Below, piece by piece: positions 42,399-50,654 of a stretch of DNA of 64,000 nt. Both the position numbers and the translations under genes were made by a program. This stretch comes from JABCPE02 sp963520375. Its GTDB lineage: Bacteria > Bacteroidota > Bacteroidia > Flavobacteriales > Weeksellaceae. Under the pieces are notes generated by a model. It made no database searches, was not told where the DNA came from, and saw only the letters and a list, made by a program, of their open reading frames with translations. Location: contig CAUQQF010000004.1 of the NCBI GenBank assembly GCA_963520375.1, forward strand, positions 1 through 64,000, given 5' to 3'. The stretch's first letter is position 1. The number at the start of each line of letters is the position of its first letter.

Positions 42399-44168
42399 AT
42401 GTCAAAACAAGAAGAGGTTCTTATGAACCAAAATGTGGCTCCAGAGCAGTTTGACTGGGATTCTTTCGAGTCTGGTCTTAACGCTGAGGACAGAAAAGAA
42501 AAAAATGAATTAGAAGAAATCTACAAAGGTTCTTTGAACGACCTTTCCGAATCTGATGTAATCATCGGAAAAGTGGTAAGACTTACAGACAAAGAAGCGA
42601 TTGTAGATATCAACTTTAAGTCTGAGGGAGTAATTTCTCTCAACGAATTCCGTTACAACTCTGGCCTAAAAGTAGGTGATGAAGTGGAAGTAATGGTAGA
42701 CAGAAGAGAAGACAAAACAGGTCAGCTTCAGCTTTCTCACAAAAAAGCAAGAACGCTGAAAGCTTGGGATAAAGTAAATGAATACCACCAGTCTGGTGAA
42801 ATCGTAAATGGTTTCGTGAAATCTAGAACAAAAGGTGGTATGATTGTAGATGTTTTCGGTATCGAAGCATTCTTACCAGGTTCTCAGATCGATGTGAAGC
42901 CTATCAAAGACTACGACCAATTCGTAGGAAAAACGATGGAGTTCAAAGTAGTGAAAATCAACCCAGAGTTCAAAAATGTGGTGGTTTCTCACAAAGCTCT
43001 TATCGAGGCTGATATCGAAGGACAGAAAAAAGAAATCATTTCTCAATTAGAGAAAGGACAAGTTCTAGAAGGAACTGTTAAAAACATTACTTCTTACGGA
43101 GTATTCATTGACCTTGGTGGTGTAGATGGACTTATCCACATCACAGACCTTTCTTGGTCAAGAGTAAACCACCCATCAGAATTCCTTTCTGAAGGACAAA
43201 CTGTAAAAGTGGTAATCCTTGATTTCGATGATGAGAAAACAAGAATCCAGCTTGGTATGAAACAGCTAGAGCCACATCCATGGGAAGCTCTTTCTGCTGA
43301 CTTGAAAGTAGGAGACAAAGTAAAAGGAAAAGTAGTAGTTCTTGCTGATTACGGTGCATTCGTAGAAATTGCTCCAGGTGTAGAAGGGCTTATCCATGTT
43401 TCTGAAATGTCTTGGTCTACTCACCTTAGAAGTGCAGGAGATTTTGTGAAAATCGGTGATGAGGTAGAAGCAGTAGTGCTTACTTTAGATAAAGATGAAA
43501 GAAAAATTTCATTGGGTATCAAACAATTGACTCCAGATCCATGGGCTGACATCCAGTCTAAATATCCAGTAGGTTCTAAGCACAAAGGAACTGTTAGAAA
43601 CTTTACTAACTTCGGTGTGTTTGTAGAATTGGAAGAAGGAATAGACGGACTTATCTACATTTCTGATCTTTCTTGGACTAAGAAAATCAAGCATCCATCT
43701 GAGTTCTGTGCTGTAGGAGATAAACTAGATGTAGTAGTTCTAGAACTTGATACAGAAGCTAGAAGACTTTCTCTTGGACACAAACAATTGACTGAAAACC
43801 CTTGGGATAAATACGAATCTAAATACGCTGAAGGAACTGTACACACAGGAACTGCAGTAGATGTTTTCGATAAAGGAGCTCAAGTTCAGTTCGAAGACGC
43901 AGAAGTAGAAGCATTCTGCCCTTCAAGATTGTTAGAAAAAGAAGATGGTTCTAAAATCAAGAAAGGAGAAGAAGCTCAGTTTAAAGTAATTGAGTTCAAT
44001 AAAGAATTCAAGAGAGTAGTAGTTTCTCACACAGGTCTTTTCAGAGATGAAGAAAAGAAAAATGTAAAAGAAGCTGCAGCTAAGGCTTCTTCAAGCGAAG
44101 AAAAAACAACTCTTGGAGACATTGATGCTCTTGCAGAATTGAAAAAGAAAATGGACGGAGGTAAATAA
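42399..44168 (+). CDS. rpsA: 30S ribosomal protein S1
   Basis: A 589-residue S1 with six OB-fold S1 domains (GKVVRLTDKEAIVD, GFVKSRTKGGMIVD, GTVKNITSYGVFID, GKVVVLADYGAFVE, GTVRNFTNFGVFVE, GTAVDVFDKGAQVQ), the usual number in Bacteroidota and longer in the N-terminal tail than E. coli. It aids mRNA binding by the ribosome, which matters in Bacteroidota since many genes lack Shine-Dalgarno sequences. Ends with an acidic Lys-rich tail; strong terminator follows. Confidence 0.95.
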   Translation: MSKQEEVLMNQNVAPEQFDWDSFESGLNAEDRKEKNELEEIYKGSLNDLSESDVIIGKVVRLTDKEAIVDINFKSEGVISLNEFRYNSGLKVGDEVEVMVDRREDKTGQLQLSHKKARTLKAWDKVNEYHQSGEIVNGFVKSRTKGGMIVDVFGIEAFLPGSQIDVKPIKDYDQFVGKTMEFKVVKINPEFKNVVVSHKALIEADIEGQKKEIISQLEKGQVLEGTVKNITSYGVFIDLGGVDGLIHITDLSWSRVNHPSEFLSEGQTVKVVILDFDDEKTRIQLGMKQLEPHPWEALSADLKVGDKVKGKVVVLADYGAFVEIAPGVEGLIHVSEMSWSTHLRSAGDFVKIGDEVEAVVLTLDKDERKISLGIKQLTPDPWADIQSKYPVGSKHKGTVRNFTNFGVFVELEEGIDGLIYISDLSWTKKIKHPSEFCAVGDKLDVVVLELDTEARRLSLGHKQLTENPWDKYESKYAEGTVHTGTAVDVFDKGAQVQFEDAEVEAFCPSRLLEKEDGSKIKKGEEAQFKVIEFNKEFKRVVVSHTGLFRDEEKKNVKEAAAKASSSEEKTTLGDIDALAELKKKMDGGK

Positions 44169-44189
44169 TCCATCCCATTTCTAAATACA

Positions 44190-44226
44190 AAAATCCCGCT
44201 GCTGTTTAGCAAGCGGGATTTTATTT
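44190..44226. terminator. Terminator after rpsA
   Basis: GC-rich hairpin AAATCCCGCT/AGCGGGATTT with inner GCT/AGC pairs, then TTATTTTTTC. Confidence 0.85.
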
Positions 44227-44246
44227 TTTCTTTATATAAAAGAATA

Positions 44247-46121
44247 TTACTCTAAAATTTCTTGTAATTCCAGCCAGCGCACTTCGTAGGCTTCTAATTG
44301 GCTCGTGGTTTCTTCCAGCTTCTGTGAAAGTTCAGAAATAATGCTGTAATCCGTTTCGTTATTCAGTTTTTCTAAAATTTCATCTTGTTTTTGTTTTAAA
44401 ACAGGCATTTCTTTTTCTATGTTTTCCAATTCTTTTTGCTCCTTGAAGCTGAGTTTTCTTTTAGAATTGGTATTTTTAGTTTGTTTTTCTTCTACAGGTT
44501 TAGCAGGTTCGCTTTTCTTAATGTTTTTGTTTTGCGTTTGTTGGTCTCTGTATTCTGTGAAAGAGCCAATGAAATCCTTGATTTTTCCTTCGCCTTCGAA
44601 GACTAATAAATGGTCTACAATTTTATCCATAAAATACCTGTCGTGTGAAACAATGATGAGGCAGCCCTGAAACTGCGCAAGGAAACTCTCCAGCACGGTA
44701 AGCGTAGGCAGGTCTAAATCATTGGTCGGCTCATCAAAGATGAGGAAATTTGGGTTTTGGAAGAGTACAGAAATCAGATATAGTCTTCTTCTTTCGCCTC
44801 CGCTCAGGTTAGAAATGGTGGTGTATTGTGTCTGTTCATTGAAGAGGAACATCTTTAAAAACTGTGATGCCGAGATACTTTTCCCGTTTGCGAGAGGATA
44901 ATATTCCGCGATATCTTTCATGAAATCTATCACCCGCTGGTCTTCCTTGTAGGTAAGTCCTTTTTGTGAAAAATACCCGAATTTGATGGTTTCTCCTACT
45001 TCTATTTCTCCGCTGTCGTAGGTTTCCAGACCTTGGATGATGTTCAGCAGGGTAGATTTTCCTACGCCGTTCTTTCCTATGATGCCGACTTTTTCGCCTC
45101 GCTGAAACTGATAACTGAAATTATCCAAGATGATTTTATCACCAAATTTTTTATTGATGTTTCTAAGCTCCAAAATCTTTTTTCCCAGCCTTTTCATCCC
45201 AAAATCCAGTTCTAATTCCTGCTTTTTGGTGTCCATTTTAGCAGTTTTCTCTGTTTCGTAGAAGGCTTCTATACGGCTTTTAGATTTGGTAGTTCTGGCT
45301 TTTGGTTGTCTGCGCATCCATTCCAGCTCTTTGCGGTAGAGATTGTTGGCTTTGTCTATGGTGGCGTTTAGGTTTTCTTCTCTTATACTTTTATTTTCCA
45401 AATATTGGGCATAGGCACCATGATGGACATAGAGTTTTTTGTCTTCTATTTCCCAAATGATATCGCACACGCTGTCAAGGAAATAGCGGTCGTGCGTTAC
45501 AAGAAGCAGGGTAACCATGGCTCTGGATAGGTATTGTTCCAGCCATTCCACCATATCTACATCTAGGTGGTTGGTGGGTTCGTCCATGATGAGCAGCGTG
45601 TGCTTGTGTTCCACTCTTGTTTCTATCAGGAGTTTGGCGAGGGCTACGCGTTTTATTTGTCCTCCAGAGAGATTGTCCATTTTGGCGTTTAGGTTGGTTA
45701 TTTTCAGCTGAGAGAGGATTTGTTTCATTTCGTTTTCCAGCCCCCATGCTTTTTGGTTTTCCATTTCTATGAACGCTCGCTCCATAAATTCTGAATCATC
45801 AGAAGTTAGCGATTTTTGGTAATTTCTCAATGCCTGCATAGGTGGCGAATCTAAGCTCATGATAAATTCTGTGATGGTCTGTCCGCTCTCAAAGTGTATT
45901 TCTTGGTCAAATAAAACCACTTGAATATCTTTATTGATGACCACTGTCCCGCTGTCTGCAAAGTCTTTGCCCATTAGGATATTGAGCAAAGTAGTTTTTC
46001 CGCTTCCATTTTTGGCAACGATGGCGATTTTGTCCCCTTCATTGATATTAAAAGAAATATCCTCAAATAAAGTAACTATGCCATATGTTTTGGTAAGATT
46101 TTCTACGCTGATGTAATTCAT
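44247..46121 (-). CDS. ABC-F family ATPase (Uup-like)
   Basis: A 624-residue soluble protein with two ATP-binding cassettes (GKNGSGKT, NLSGGQIKR; and GKNGVGKST, NLSGGERR) joined by the ABC-F linker, and a C-terminal coiled coil (about 545-624). No membrane part. ABC-F proteins act on the ribosome or DNA junctions; the long coiled-coil tail fits Uup rather than EttA. Monocistronic with a TAAATTTG box at 46196. Confidence 0.85.
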   Translation of the reverse strand: MNYISVENLTKTYGIVTLFEDISFNINEGDKIAIVAKNGSGKTTLLNILMGKDFADSGTVVINKDIQVVLFDQEIHFESGQTITEFIMSLDSPPMQALRNYQKSLTSDDSEFMERAFIEMENQKAWGLENEMKQILSQLKITNLNAKMDNLSGGQIKRVALAKLLIETRVEHKHTLLIMDEPTNHLDVDMVEWLEQYLSRAMVTLLLVTHDRYFLDSVCDIIWEIEDKKLYVHHGAYAQYLENKSIREENLNATIDKANNLYRKELEWMRRQPKARTTKSKSRIEAFYETEKTAKMDTKKQELELDFGMKRLGKKILELRNINKKFGDKIILDNFSYQFQRGEKVGIIGKNGVGKSTLLNIIQGLETYDSGEIEVGETIKFGYFSQKGLTYKEDQRVIDFMKDIAEYYPLANGKSISASQFLKMFLFNEQTQYTTISNLSGGERRRLYLISVLFQNPNFLIFDEPTNDLDLPTLTVLESFLAQFQGCLIIVSHDRYFMDKIVDHLLVFEGEGKIKDFIGSFTEYRDQQTQNKNIKKSEPAKPVEEKQTKNTNSKRKLSFKEQKELENIEKEMPVLKQKQDEILEKLNNETDYSIISELSQKLEETTSQLEAYEVRWLELQEILE

Positions 46122-46195
46122 TTCCCTGAAAAGTTAATTTAAAGTCCTTCCTGTTTTACCCGCCAAATATCGGAAAAATAGAGTATAGTAGGAGT

Positions 46196-46203
46196 CAAAT
46201 TTA
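46196..46203 (-). promoter_or_regulatory. -7 box for the ABC-F gene
   Basis: TAAATTTG on the minus strand, 75 nt before the ATG. Confidence 0.45.
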
Positions 46204-46283
46204 TTTTAAAAGTAAAAATAAATACATTATTACATTTGATAATCAGTCAGTTAATTTCAAGTAGAAAAATATTTATCAATATT

Positions 46284-46314
46284 TTGATTAAATAAAAAAC
46301 TTTTACTACTTTTG
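46284..46314 (+). promoter_or_regulatory. Promoter of tRNA-Cys
   Basis: TTG (46284-46286), 20 bp, TACTTTTG (46307-46314): a full match to the Bacteroidota promoter. The mature tRNA begins at 46329. Confidence 0.85.
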
Positions 46315-46328
46315 CACCATTCAAAAAT

Positions 46329-46399
46329 GGTTCCGTGGCCGAGCGGCTAGGCAGTGGTCTGCAAAACCATCTACAGCGGTTCGAATCCGCTCGGAACCT
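46329..46399 (+). tRNA. tRNA-Cys (GCA), integration target
   Basis: Cloverleaf with acceptor GGTTCCG/CGGAACC, anticodon GCA in CTGCAAA and T-loop GGTTCGAATCC; the discriminator is T and CCA is not encoded. The 3' end carries the core of the mobile element's attachment repeat, but the tRNA remains intact. Confidence 0.95.
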
Positions 46400-46400
46400 C
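46385..46400 (+). repeat. attL core at the tRNA-Cys 3' end
   Basis: CGCTCGGAACCTC (46388-46400) is repeated exactly at 57073-57085; extended to 16 bp the two copies differ at one base. Confidence 0.85.
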
Positions 46401-46413
46401 AATTTACCTAAAC

Positions 46414-46453
46414 AATCGCTTGTAAACCAATGGTTTATGAGCGATTTATTTTT
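46414..46453 (+). terminator. Terminator brought by the element, replacing the native tRNA-Cys terminator
   Basis: Arms AATCGCT, TAAACCA / TGGTTTA, AGCGATT (with a TG/TG mismatch) and then TTATTTTT lie just inside the left end. Confidence 0.75.
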
Positions 46454-46457
46454 AATA

Positions 46458-46478
46458 TGTGACAACATATGTGACAAC
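46458..46478 (+). repeat. Left arm-type repeat pair
   Basis: TGTGACAAC occurs twice, at 46458-46466 and 46470-46478, start to start 12 bp. The same pair with the same spacing is at 56934-56954; they probably bind the integrase or excisionase. Confidence 0.7.
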
Positions 46479-46603
46479 TTTTAGAAAAACACTTTAAAAT
46501 ATATTCTTTTGGGGGCTATTGAGATATAAACTTTATTCAATGATTACTTATTTTTGTAAAAATTAAATGGGAAGTCTTTTTATGTTTTGATAAAAAAATT
46601 GTA

Positions 46604-46611
46604 TATATTTG
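46604..46611 (+). promoter_or_regulatory. -7 box before the rod-like RNA
   Basis: TATATTTG; nearest TTG (46587-46589) is 14 bp away, shorter than usual. No other TAnnTTTG lies between here and the operon start at 46854, so this may be the promoter for the whole operon. Confidence 0.5.
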
Positions 46612-46616
46612 CAAGG

Positions 46617-46813
46617 ACATCAACGACATAAAAAGTGTAAACTTTTTTGCTTTGTTCAAGTAGAACGACCAATTTTATTAGAAGAGTAAAGGCAAAACAA
46701 GTTGGCACACTTACTATATCCTATAGTGAGTGGCTTTCCATTGTTTTTATTACTCTTAGGTTTTGGTCGACCTTACTGAACAAAAGCGTGGAAAAGCCCC
46801 TCGCTTTTTTTAT
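46617..46813 (+). ncRNA. Rod-like structured RNA before the kinase operon
   Basis: About 195 nt without a good reading frame. The region folds on paper into one long stem: outer arms 46649-46658 with 46777-46787 and 46666-46672 with 46763-46769; middle arms 46683-46689 with 46750-46756 and 46694-46700 with 46741-46747; and an 11-bp inner hairpin 46708-46718 with 46722-46732. A terminator (AAAAGCG/CGCTTTT, 46782-46808, then T) follows and shares bases with the outer 3' arm, so rod and terminator exclude each other. It may be a free 6S-like or regulatory RNA, or an attenuator leader of the operon. I cannot name an Rfam family. Confidence 0.6.
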
Positions 46814-46853
46814 TGGTTTTTATCATATAAATTAATTGTAAAAACCCAAGACC

Positions 46854-47411
46854 ATGAATGAGTTATTTATACAGCATGTAAAGTCAGTAGTGCATTCTCT
46901 TTTAGACCATTTAATAGAAGGAGATACATCCCGTTCTGAAATTATGACTATACTCAATAATGCATATGAGATGGCATATATTAATGGGATAACGAATAGA
47001 ATATGTAAGTTTAGCACAGTATCAGGAAACTCTGATTTCAAAAATATTTCAAGCAGTTTTAATTTTAGGAGTGGCATAGAAATGAAGATATTAAATGGTT
47101 GTGACTTGCAACCAGAAGAAATATTTTTATTAAGTTCTGTTATTATAGATAATCCTCAGATAGTAAGAACTTTAATAACATTGGGGTTTGATACTTTCCG
47201 AATTAAAAATTCTTCTAGCAATGAGTTTATTGATTTAAATCTTACAGAATACACCAATGGACTTTATTTGGAAGGAGACAGCACATTTAAAAACATTTCA
47301 TATCAATCCCAAACAACTTTGCAGAATCAGCCTCAAAGGAACATAAGCCAAGAAAATGTAAAAACTGAAAGAAAAGGATTTAATCCTCAAAAGCTTTATG
47401 GTAAAAACTAA
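46854..47411 (+). CDS. Hypothetical protein, first gene of the kinase operon
   Basis: A 185-residue soluble protein without recognisable family, signal or membrane segment. The front part (MNELFIQHVKSVVHSLLDHL) is helical; the middle is mixed; the last 30 residues are polar and end KGFNPQKLYGKN. The terminal GF..LYGK motif recurs at the end of the DUF805 protein and in the tail of the third operon protein, suggesting a shared docking or modification site. 41 nt after the rod-like RNA terminator; gap 81 nt to the next gene. Restricted to the mobile element here. Confidence 0.6.
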   Translation: MNELFIQHVKSVVHSLLDHLIEGDTSRSEIMTILNNAYEMAYINGITNRICKFSTVSGNSDFKNISSSFNFRSGIEMKILNGCDLQPEEIFLLSSVIIDNPQIVRTLITLGFDTFRIKNSSSNEFIDLNLTEYTNGLYLEGDSTFKNISYQSQTTLQNQPQRNISQENVKTERKGFNPQKLYGKN

Positions 47412-47492
47412 AAACAACCCGTAACAGATATTCTATACTATTACTGAACTCATAAAAAGGCAAAAGCATAAAACTTTTAAAAACGAATCATT

Positions 47493-48017
47493 ATGTTTAA
47501 AAAACCATTTTCATTCAAAGGAAGAATAAGAAGAACAGAGTATGCATTCACTCTCATTATAAATGCTTTTATTAGTAGTATTATAATGGCAATAGCGGGA
47601 GGGACGAGAGAAGGAGGAGTACTTATTTTATACGCTCCTTTCTGTTGGTTTGGATTGGCACAGGCAGTAAAACGATCACATGATTTAGATAATACAGGAT
47701 GGTATATTTTAATTCCATTTTATGCTTTTTGGTTGCTTTTTGCTGAAGGAACTAGGGGAAGCAACAAATACGGAGAAGACCCTAAAGCTGTTGTGAATAA
47801 TAGAGCGGATTCATTTTCTTCGCCATATGTTTCTCCTCATAATAATATGCCCCAAAATGATTTCAGATATGAAGGAGGGCATAATGGTAATGGTACATCA
47901 GAATATAACACACAACAATCTTCACAATACAACCATGCATCCCAGCAACCTCCTTATACAGATTCTAAAAAAGTAGGATTTCAAAAAGGGGATAACATTT
48001 ATGGAAAGAAACATTAA
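47493..48017 (+). CDS. DUF805 membrane protein with long cytoplasmic-type tail
   Basis: A 174-residue protein. Residues 1-103 are DUF805: FKGRIRRTEYA at the N-terminus, three hydrophobic segments, KRSHDLDNTGWYILIP and RGSNKYGEDP. The remaining 70 residues are a polar Gln/Asn/Ser-rich tail with FRYEGGHN (124-131) and VGFQKGDNIYGKK (161-173); both motifs recur in the next protein. The DUF805 function is unknown, often found with stress or signalling genes. The gap to the next gene start is 28 nt. Confidence 0.75.
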   Translation: MFKKPFSFKGRIRRTEYAFTLIINAFISSIIMAIAGGTREGGVLILYAPFCWFGLAQAVKRSHDLDNTGWYILIPFYAFWLLFAEGTRGSNKYGEDPKAVVNNRADSFSSPYVSPHNNMPQNDFRYEGGHNGNGTSEYNTQQSSQYNHASQQPPYTDSKKVGFQKGDNIYGKKH

Positions 48018-48045
48018 TTATTTTATAAACATAAAAAGAAAAAGT

Positions 48046-48774
48046 ATGAAAAGAAAACTATTATTTAGTGTAATGTCGTTTGTAAGTGTACTAGTATTTT
48101 CACAAAAACAATACATAGACCCACAACCAAAACCACCTACATATGAAAATTCACTTCAGGAGACACATGTTCCTTCAGTGGGAAGTCAGCATATACCTAT
48201 AGGAAGAAGTGATCCACAATTTAGCCTTCCTGTTCAAAACGACGATTGGTTATCTAATAGAGACCTATCTCAGTATAAAATGGAATCAGCAGTAAAACTA
48301 CCAAAAACAAAAGAGCATAATTATCTAAATAATTCTAATCATAACTGGGTTTCCGATGCAAAAAAAATTATAAATAAGGGTGTAGAGGGTAAAATAGAGA
48401 TGTACAAAGAAGTCCCTATAAAGGAAACACATACTTTAACAGAGGATGGAACATGGAAGCCTAAATACTCCTCTTACCAAGGAGGGGGAAATAATGAAGA
48501 GATGTTAATCAAAAATGCTCTACCCATAGCTTTGTTTATAGGAGTTTTTATTATTGTTTTCATTATAGTTATTCGAATATTTAATAAGAGAAAAAGCAGA
48601 CAAAATATAACAGGCATCCAAAATATAATGGTTGATAGTATGGTTAGAAAAGGGTTCCATAGTAATGATATGGGGGAAATATATGGTAAAAAACAATCAG
48701 AAATTACCCCTCCATCACTATCTCAGTCTAAAAAAGGAGGCTTTAGCTATAATGGAGGGCATAATAGATATTAA
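48046..48774 (+). CDS. Single-pass membrane protein with shared tail motifs
   Basis: A 242-residue protein. Signal peptide at 1-20 (ends VLVFSQ), polar exported region 21-157, one transmembrane helix 158-179 followed by RKSR basic anchor, and a tail 180-242. The tail holds RKGFHSNDMGEIYGKK (201-216) and FSYNGGHN (233-240), like the DUF805 tail. The predicted orientation places this tail in the cytoplasm. The ATG at 48046 is chosen over 48001 because only it gives a clean signal peptide. No family recognised; next to the vWA gene by 18 nt. Confidence 0.7.
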   Translation: MKRKLLFSVMSFVSVLVFSQKQYIDPQPKPPTYENSLQETHVPSVGSQHIPIGRSDPQFSLPVQNDDWLSNRDLSQYKMESAVKLPKTKEHNYLNNSNHNWVSDAKKIINKGVEGKIEMYKEVPIKETHTLTEDGTWKPKYSSYQGGGNNEEMLIKNALPIALFIGVFIIVFIIVIRIFNKRKSRQNITGIQNIMVDSMVRKGFHSNDMGEIYGKKQSEITPPSLSQSKKGGFSYNGGHNRY

Positions 48775-48792
48775 TTATAAATTTACTTTAAA

Positions 48793-49599
48793 ATGTATAA
48801 TATAGAAACCTTACAGATTAGTTCTACCAATCCATGTTTAATAGTTTATATGCTTGATCAGAGTGGTTCCATGGCGGATGATTTTTCAGGAGGAGGAAGT
48901 AAAGCACAAAAATTAGCAGAAAGCATCAATGAAATTATATTTGAGACAGGATTAAAATGCTATGATTCTAGTGGAACAATAAAAAATAGATTTGAATTAT
49001 CTGTTATAGGATATGGAGCTATTAAAAATGGCATAGAACCTGCATGGGAAGGTAATCTTAGAGACCATTGGGTGGTGTCTATTTCGGATGTGTTTAATAA
49101 TCCCATTAATAATCCTAATGAAAATCCAGTTTGGATTACTCCTAAAGCAGTTGGACAAACCCCAATGGCAGAGGCGTTTGAGAATGTTTACAGAATTTGT
49201 GAGGCATGGATTAACTGGGGTAACCATAGAGATTGCCATCCTCCAATTGTTATCAATATTACAGATGGAGTAGCAACAGATGGAGGGATGAACCAACAGA
49301 GACTCATACAAGTTGTTAATAATTTAAAGTCATTACGCACAAATTACGGAGGTGTAAATGTTTTTAATATCCATATTTCAGGAAGTGAGGGAGATAGTAT
49401 ATTGTTCCCTTTAAGTATGCAAAATTCGAATAGTTATGCTCAGCTGCTTTTTGACCTTTCTACGCCATTAAATGATAATATGATAAAGAATGCAAGAGTT
49501 ATGAATTACGATGTAAAGCAAGGAGCAAAAGGCTATGTTTTCAATGGTAATGCTAAGCATCTTATGGATTTCTTAAATATAGGCAGTCAGTTGGTATAA
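48793..49599 (+). CDS. TerY-like von Willebrand factor A domain protein
   Basis: A 268-residue vWA domain with an intact metal site: DQSGSM (D22, S24, S26), T123 (VGQTPM) and D158 (NITDG). It is soluble, begins almost at the domain, and has no helical accessory. This form equals TerY of the TerY-phosphorylation triad (vWA plus PP2C plus kinase) described with tellurite-resistance and other stress systems. Its stop overlaps the PP2C start (TAATG), so the two are translationally coupled. It probably binds kinase, phosphatase or substrate through a metal-bridged acidic residue. Confidence 0.85.
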   Translation: MYNIETLQISSTNPCLIVYMLDQSGSMADDFSGGGSKAQKLAESINEIIFETGLKCYDSSGTIKNRFELSVIGYGAIKNGIEPAWEGNLRDHWVVSISDVFNNPINNPNENPVWITPKAVGQTPMAEAFENVYRICEAWINWGNHRDCHPPIVINITDGVATDGGMNQQRLIQVVNNLKSLRTNYGGVNVFNIHISGSEGDSILFPLSMQNSNSYAQLLFDLSTPLNDNMIKNARVMNYDVKQGAKGYVFNGNAKHLMDFLNIGSQLV

Positions 49600-50654
49600 T
49601 GAAAATAAAAACTTTACAAATACACAAACGCTCTGTCAGTGGATTTAGTGATATACAAGACAAATATTGCTATAGCGAAGAAAAAGGAGTTATTGCTATT
49701 TCAGATGGGGCTACACAAGGCTTTAAATCTGAAATTTGGGCAGAAATGCTGGTTAATAATTTTGTTCAGAATCCTGAATTTGAGATAGAAAAATTCTTAA
49801 TAGATTTAGAGAAATATGCACAGGATTTTTCAGAAATAGAATTTGAACCCAATCCCAATCCTGCTTTAAGAATGCTGGAACTCCGCAAAATAGCTGATGG
49901 AAGTTATGCCACATTTATGGGGATTGAAGTACGAAAAGATACTTTAAGATATGTTTCTTCTGGAGATGTGTGTGGTTTTGTAAAAACAACAGATGGATTA
50001 CAGTCTTTTCCCTTTTCAAATGTAGAAGAATTGGACAAAGACAAGGGTTTTCTGTCCACTACGAGGCTTCTTAATCATCAGGTGAAACAAGAACAGTTTA
50101 GGTCTGGCAAATTATCTATTAAAGAAAATGACAAGATTATTTTGATGACAGATGCTGTTGCAAGACTGACATTAAGAGATAACAATATTATAGATAAAAT
50201 TCTGCATTTAGAAGATTTTGAAAGTTTTAAGGATTATATTATTTCAGAATGGGAAGCCAAAAGGTTAGAAGAAGATGATATAACGATATGTGTTATAGAA
50301 CCTAATGCCAAATCTGAAGAACAAAATATACACCCTCCAAAAGATTTTTCTTTTCCTAAGGTGGAAACGCCAATTATTAATTTTAATAATGATTTTAAAG
50401 ATAAAAACAAGGAAGAAAAACAACAATATGAGCGGGATATAATTGTATCCGATTTACAGAAAAAGCATAAGGTATCAAAAAAAATATTAGGATATGCTAC
50501 AATTATACTCGTGCTTTTTATTCTTGGTATAGGGTATTTATTATATAGTGGTAAGATCCAAAAAAGAATTAATATTAAAGAAAAGGCTTTCATAGAAAAA
50601 CCTCAAGTTAAATTAGAAAAAAATATAGATACTATAAAAACGGACACAAAATGA
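49599..50654 (+). CDS. PP2C-family protein phosphatase with membrane anchor
   Basis: A 351-residue protein. Residues 1-235 are a PP2C domain: D36-G37 (ISDGA), GSYAT near 101-105, SGD near 121-123, TDA (184-186, D185) and a final DD (226-227), all metal-binding residues intact. A linker follows, then one transmembrane helix (297-316) and a short exported end. It should remove phosphate from proteins modified by the neighbouring kinase. Coupled to the vWA gene (TAATG) and to the kinase (ATGA overlap). Confidence 0.88.
   Translation: MKIKTLQIHKRSVSGFSDIQDKYCYSEEKGVIAISDGATQGFKSEIWAEMLVNNFVQNPEFEIEKFLIDLEKYAQDFSEIEFEPNPNPALRMLELRKIADGSYATFMGIEVRKDTLRYVSSGDVCGFVKTTDGLQSFPFSNVEELDKDKGFLSTTRLLNHQVKQEQFRSGKLSIKENDKIILMTDAVARLTLRDNNIIDKILHLEDFESFKDYIISEWEAKRLEEDDITICVIEPNAKSEEQNIHPPKDFSFPKVETPIINFNNDFKDKNKEEKQQYERDIIVSDLQKKHKVSKKILGYATIILVLFILGIGYLLYSGKIQKRINIKEKAFIEKPQVKLEKNIDTIKTDTK

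Noticed and set aside
45475..45747. Minus-strand frame inside the ABC-F gene
   Set aside because: It is a shadow of the ABC-F coding sequence with an unnatural composition.
46247..46477. Minus-strand frame across tRNA-Cys
   Set aside because: It overlaps the tRNA and its promoter and has no protein-like pattern.
46617..46813. Retron or group II intron RNA
   Set aside because: No reverse transcriptase or maturase gene exists in the element.
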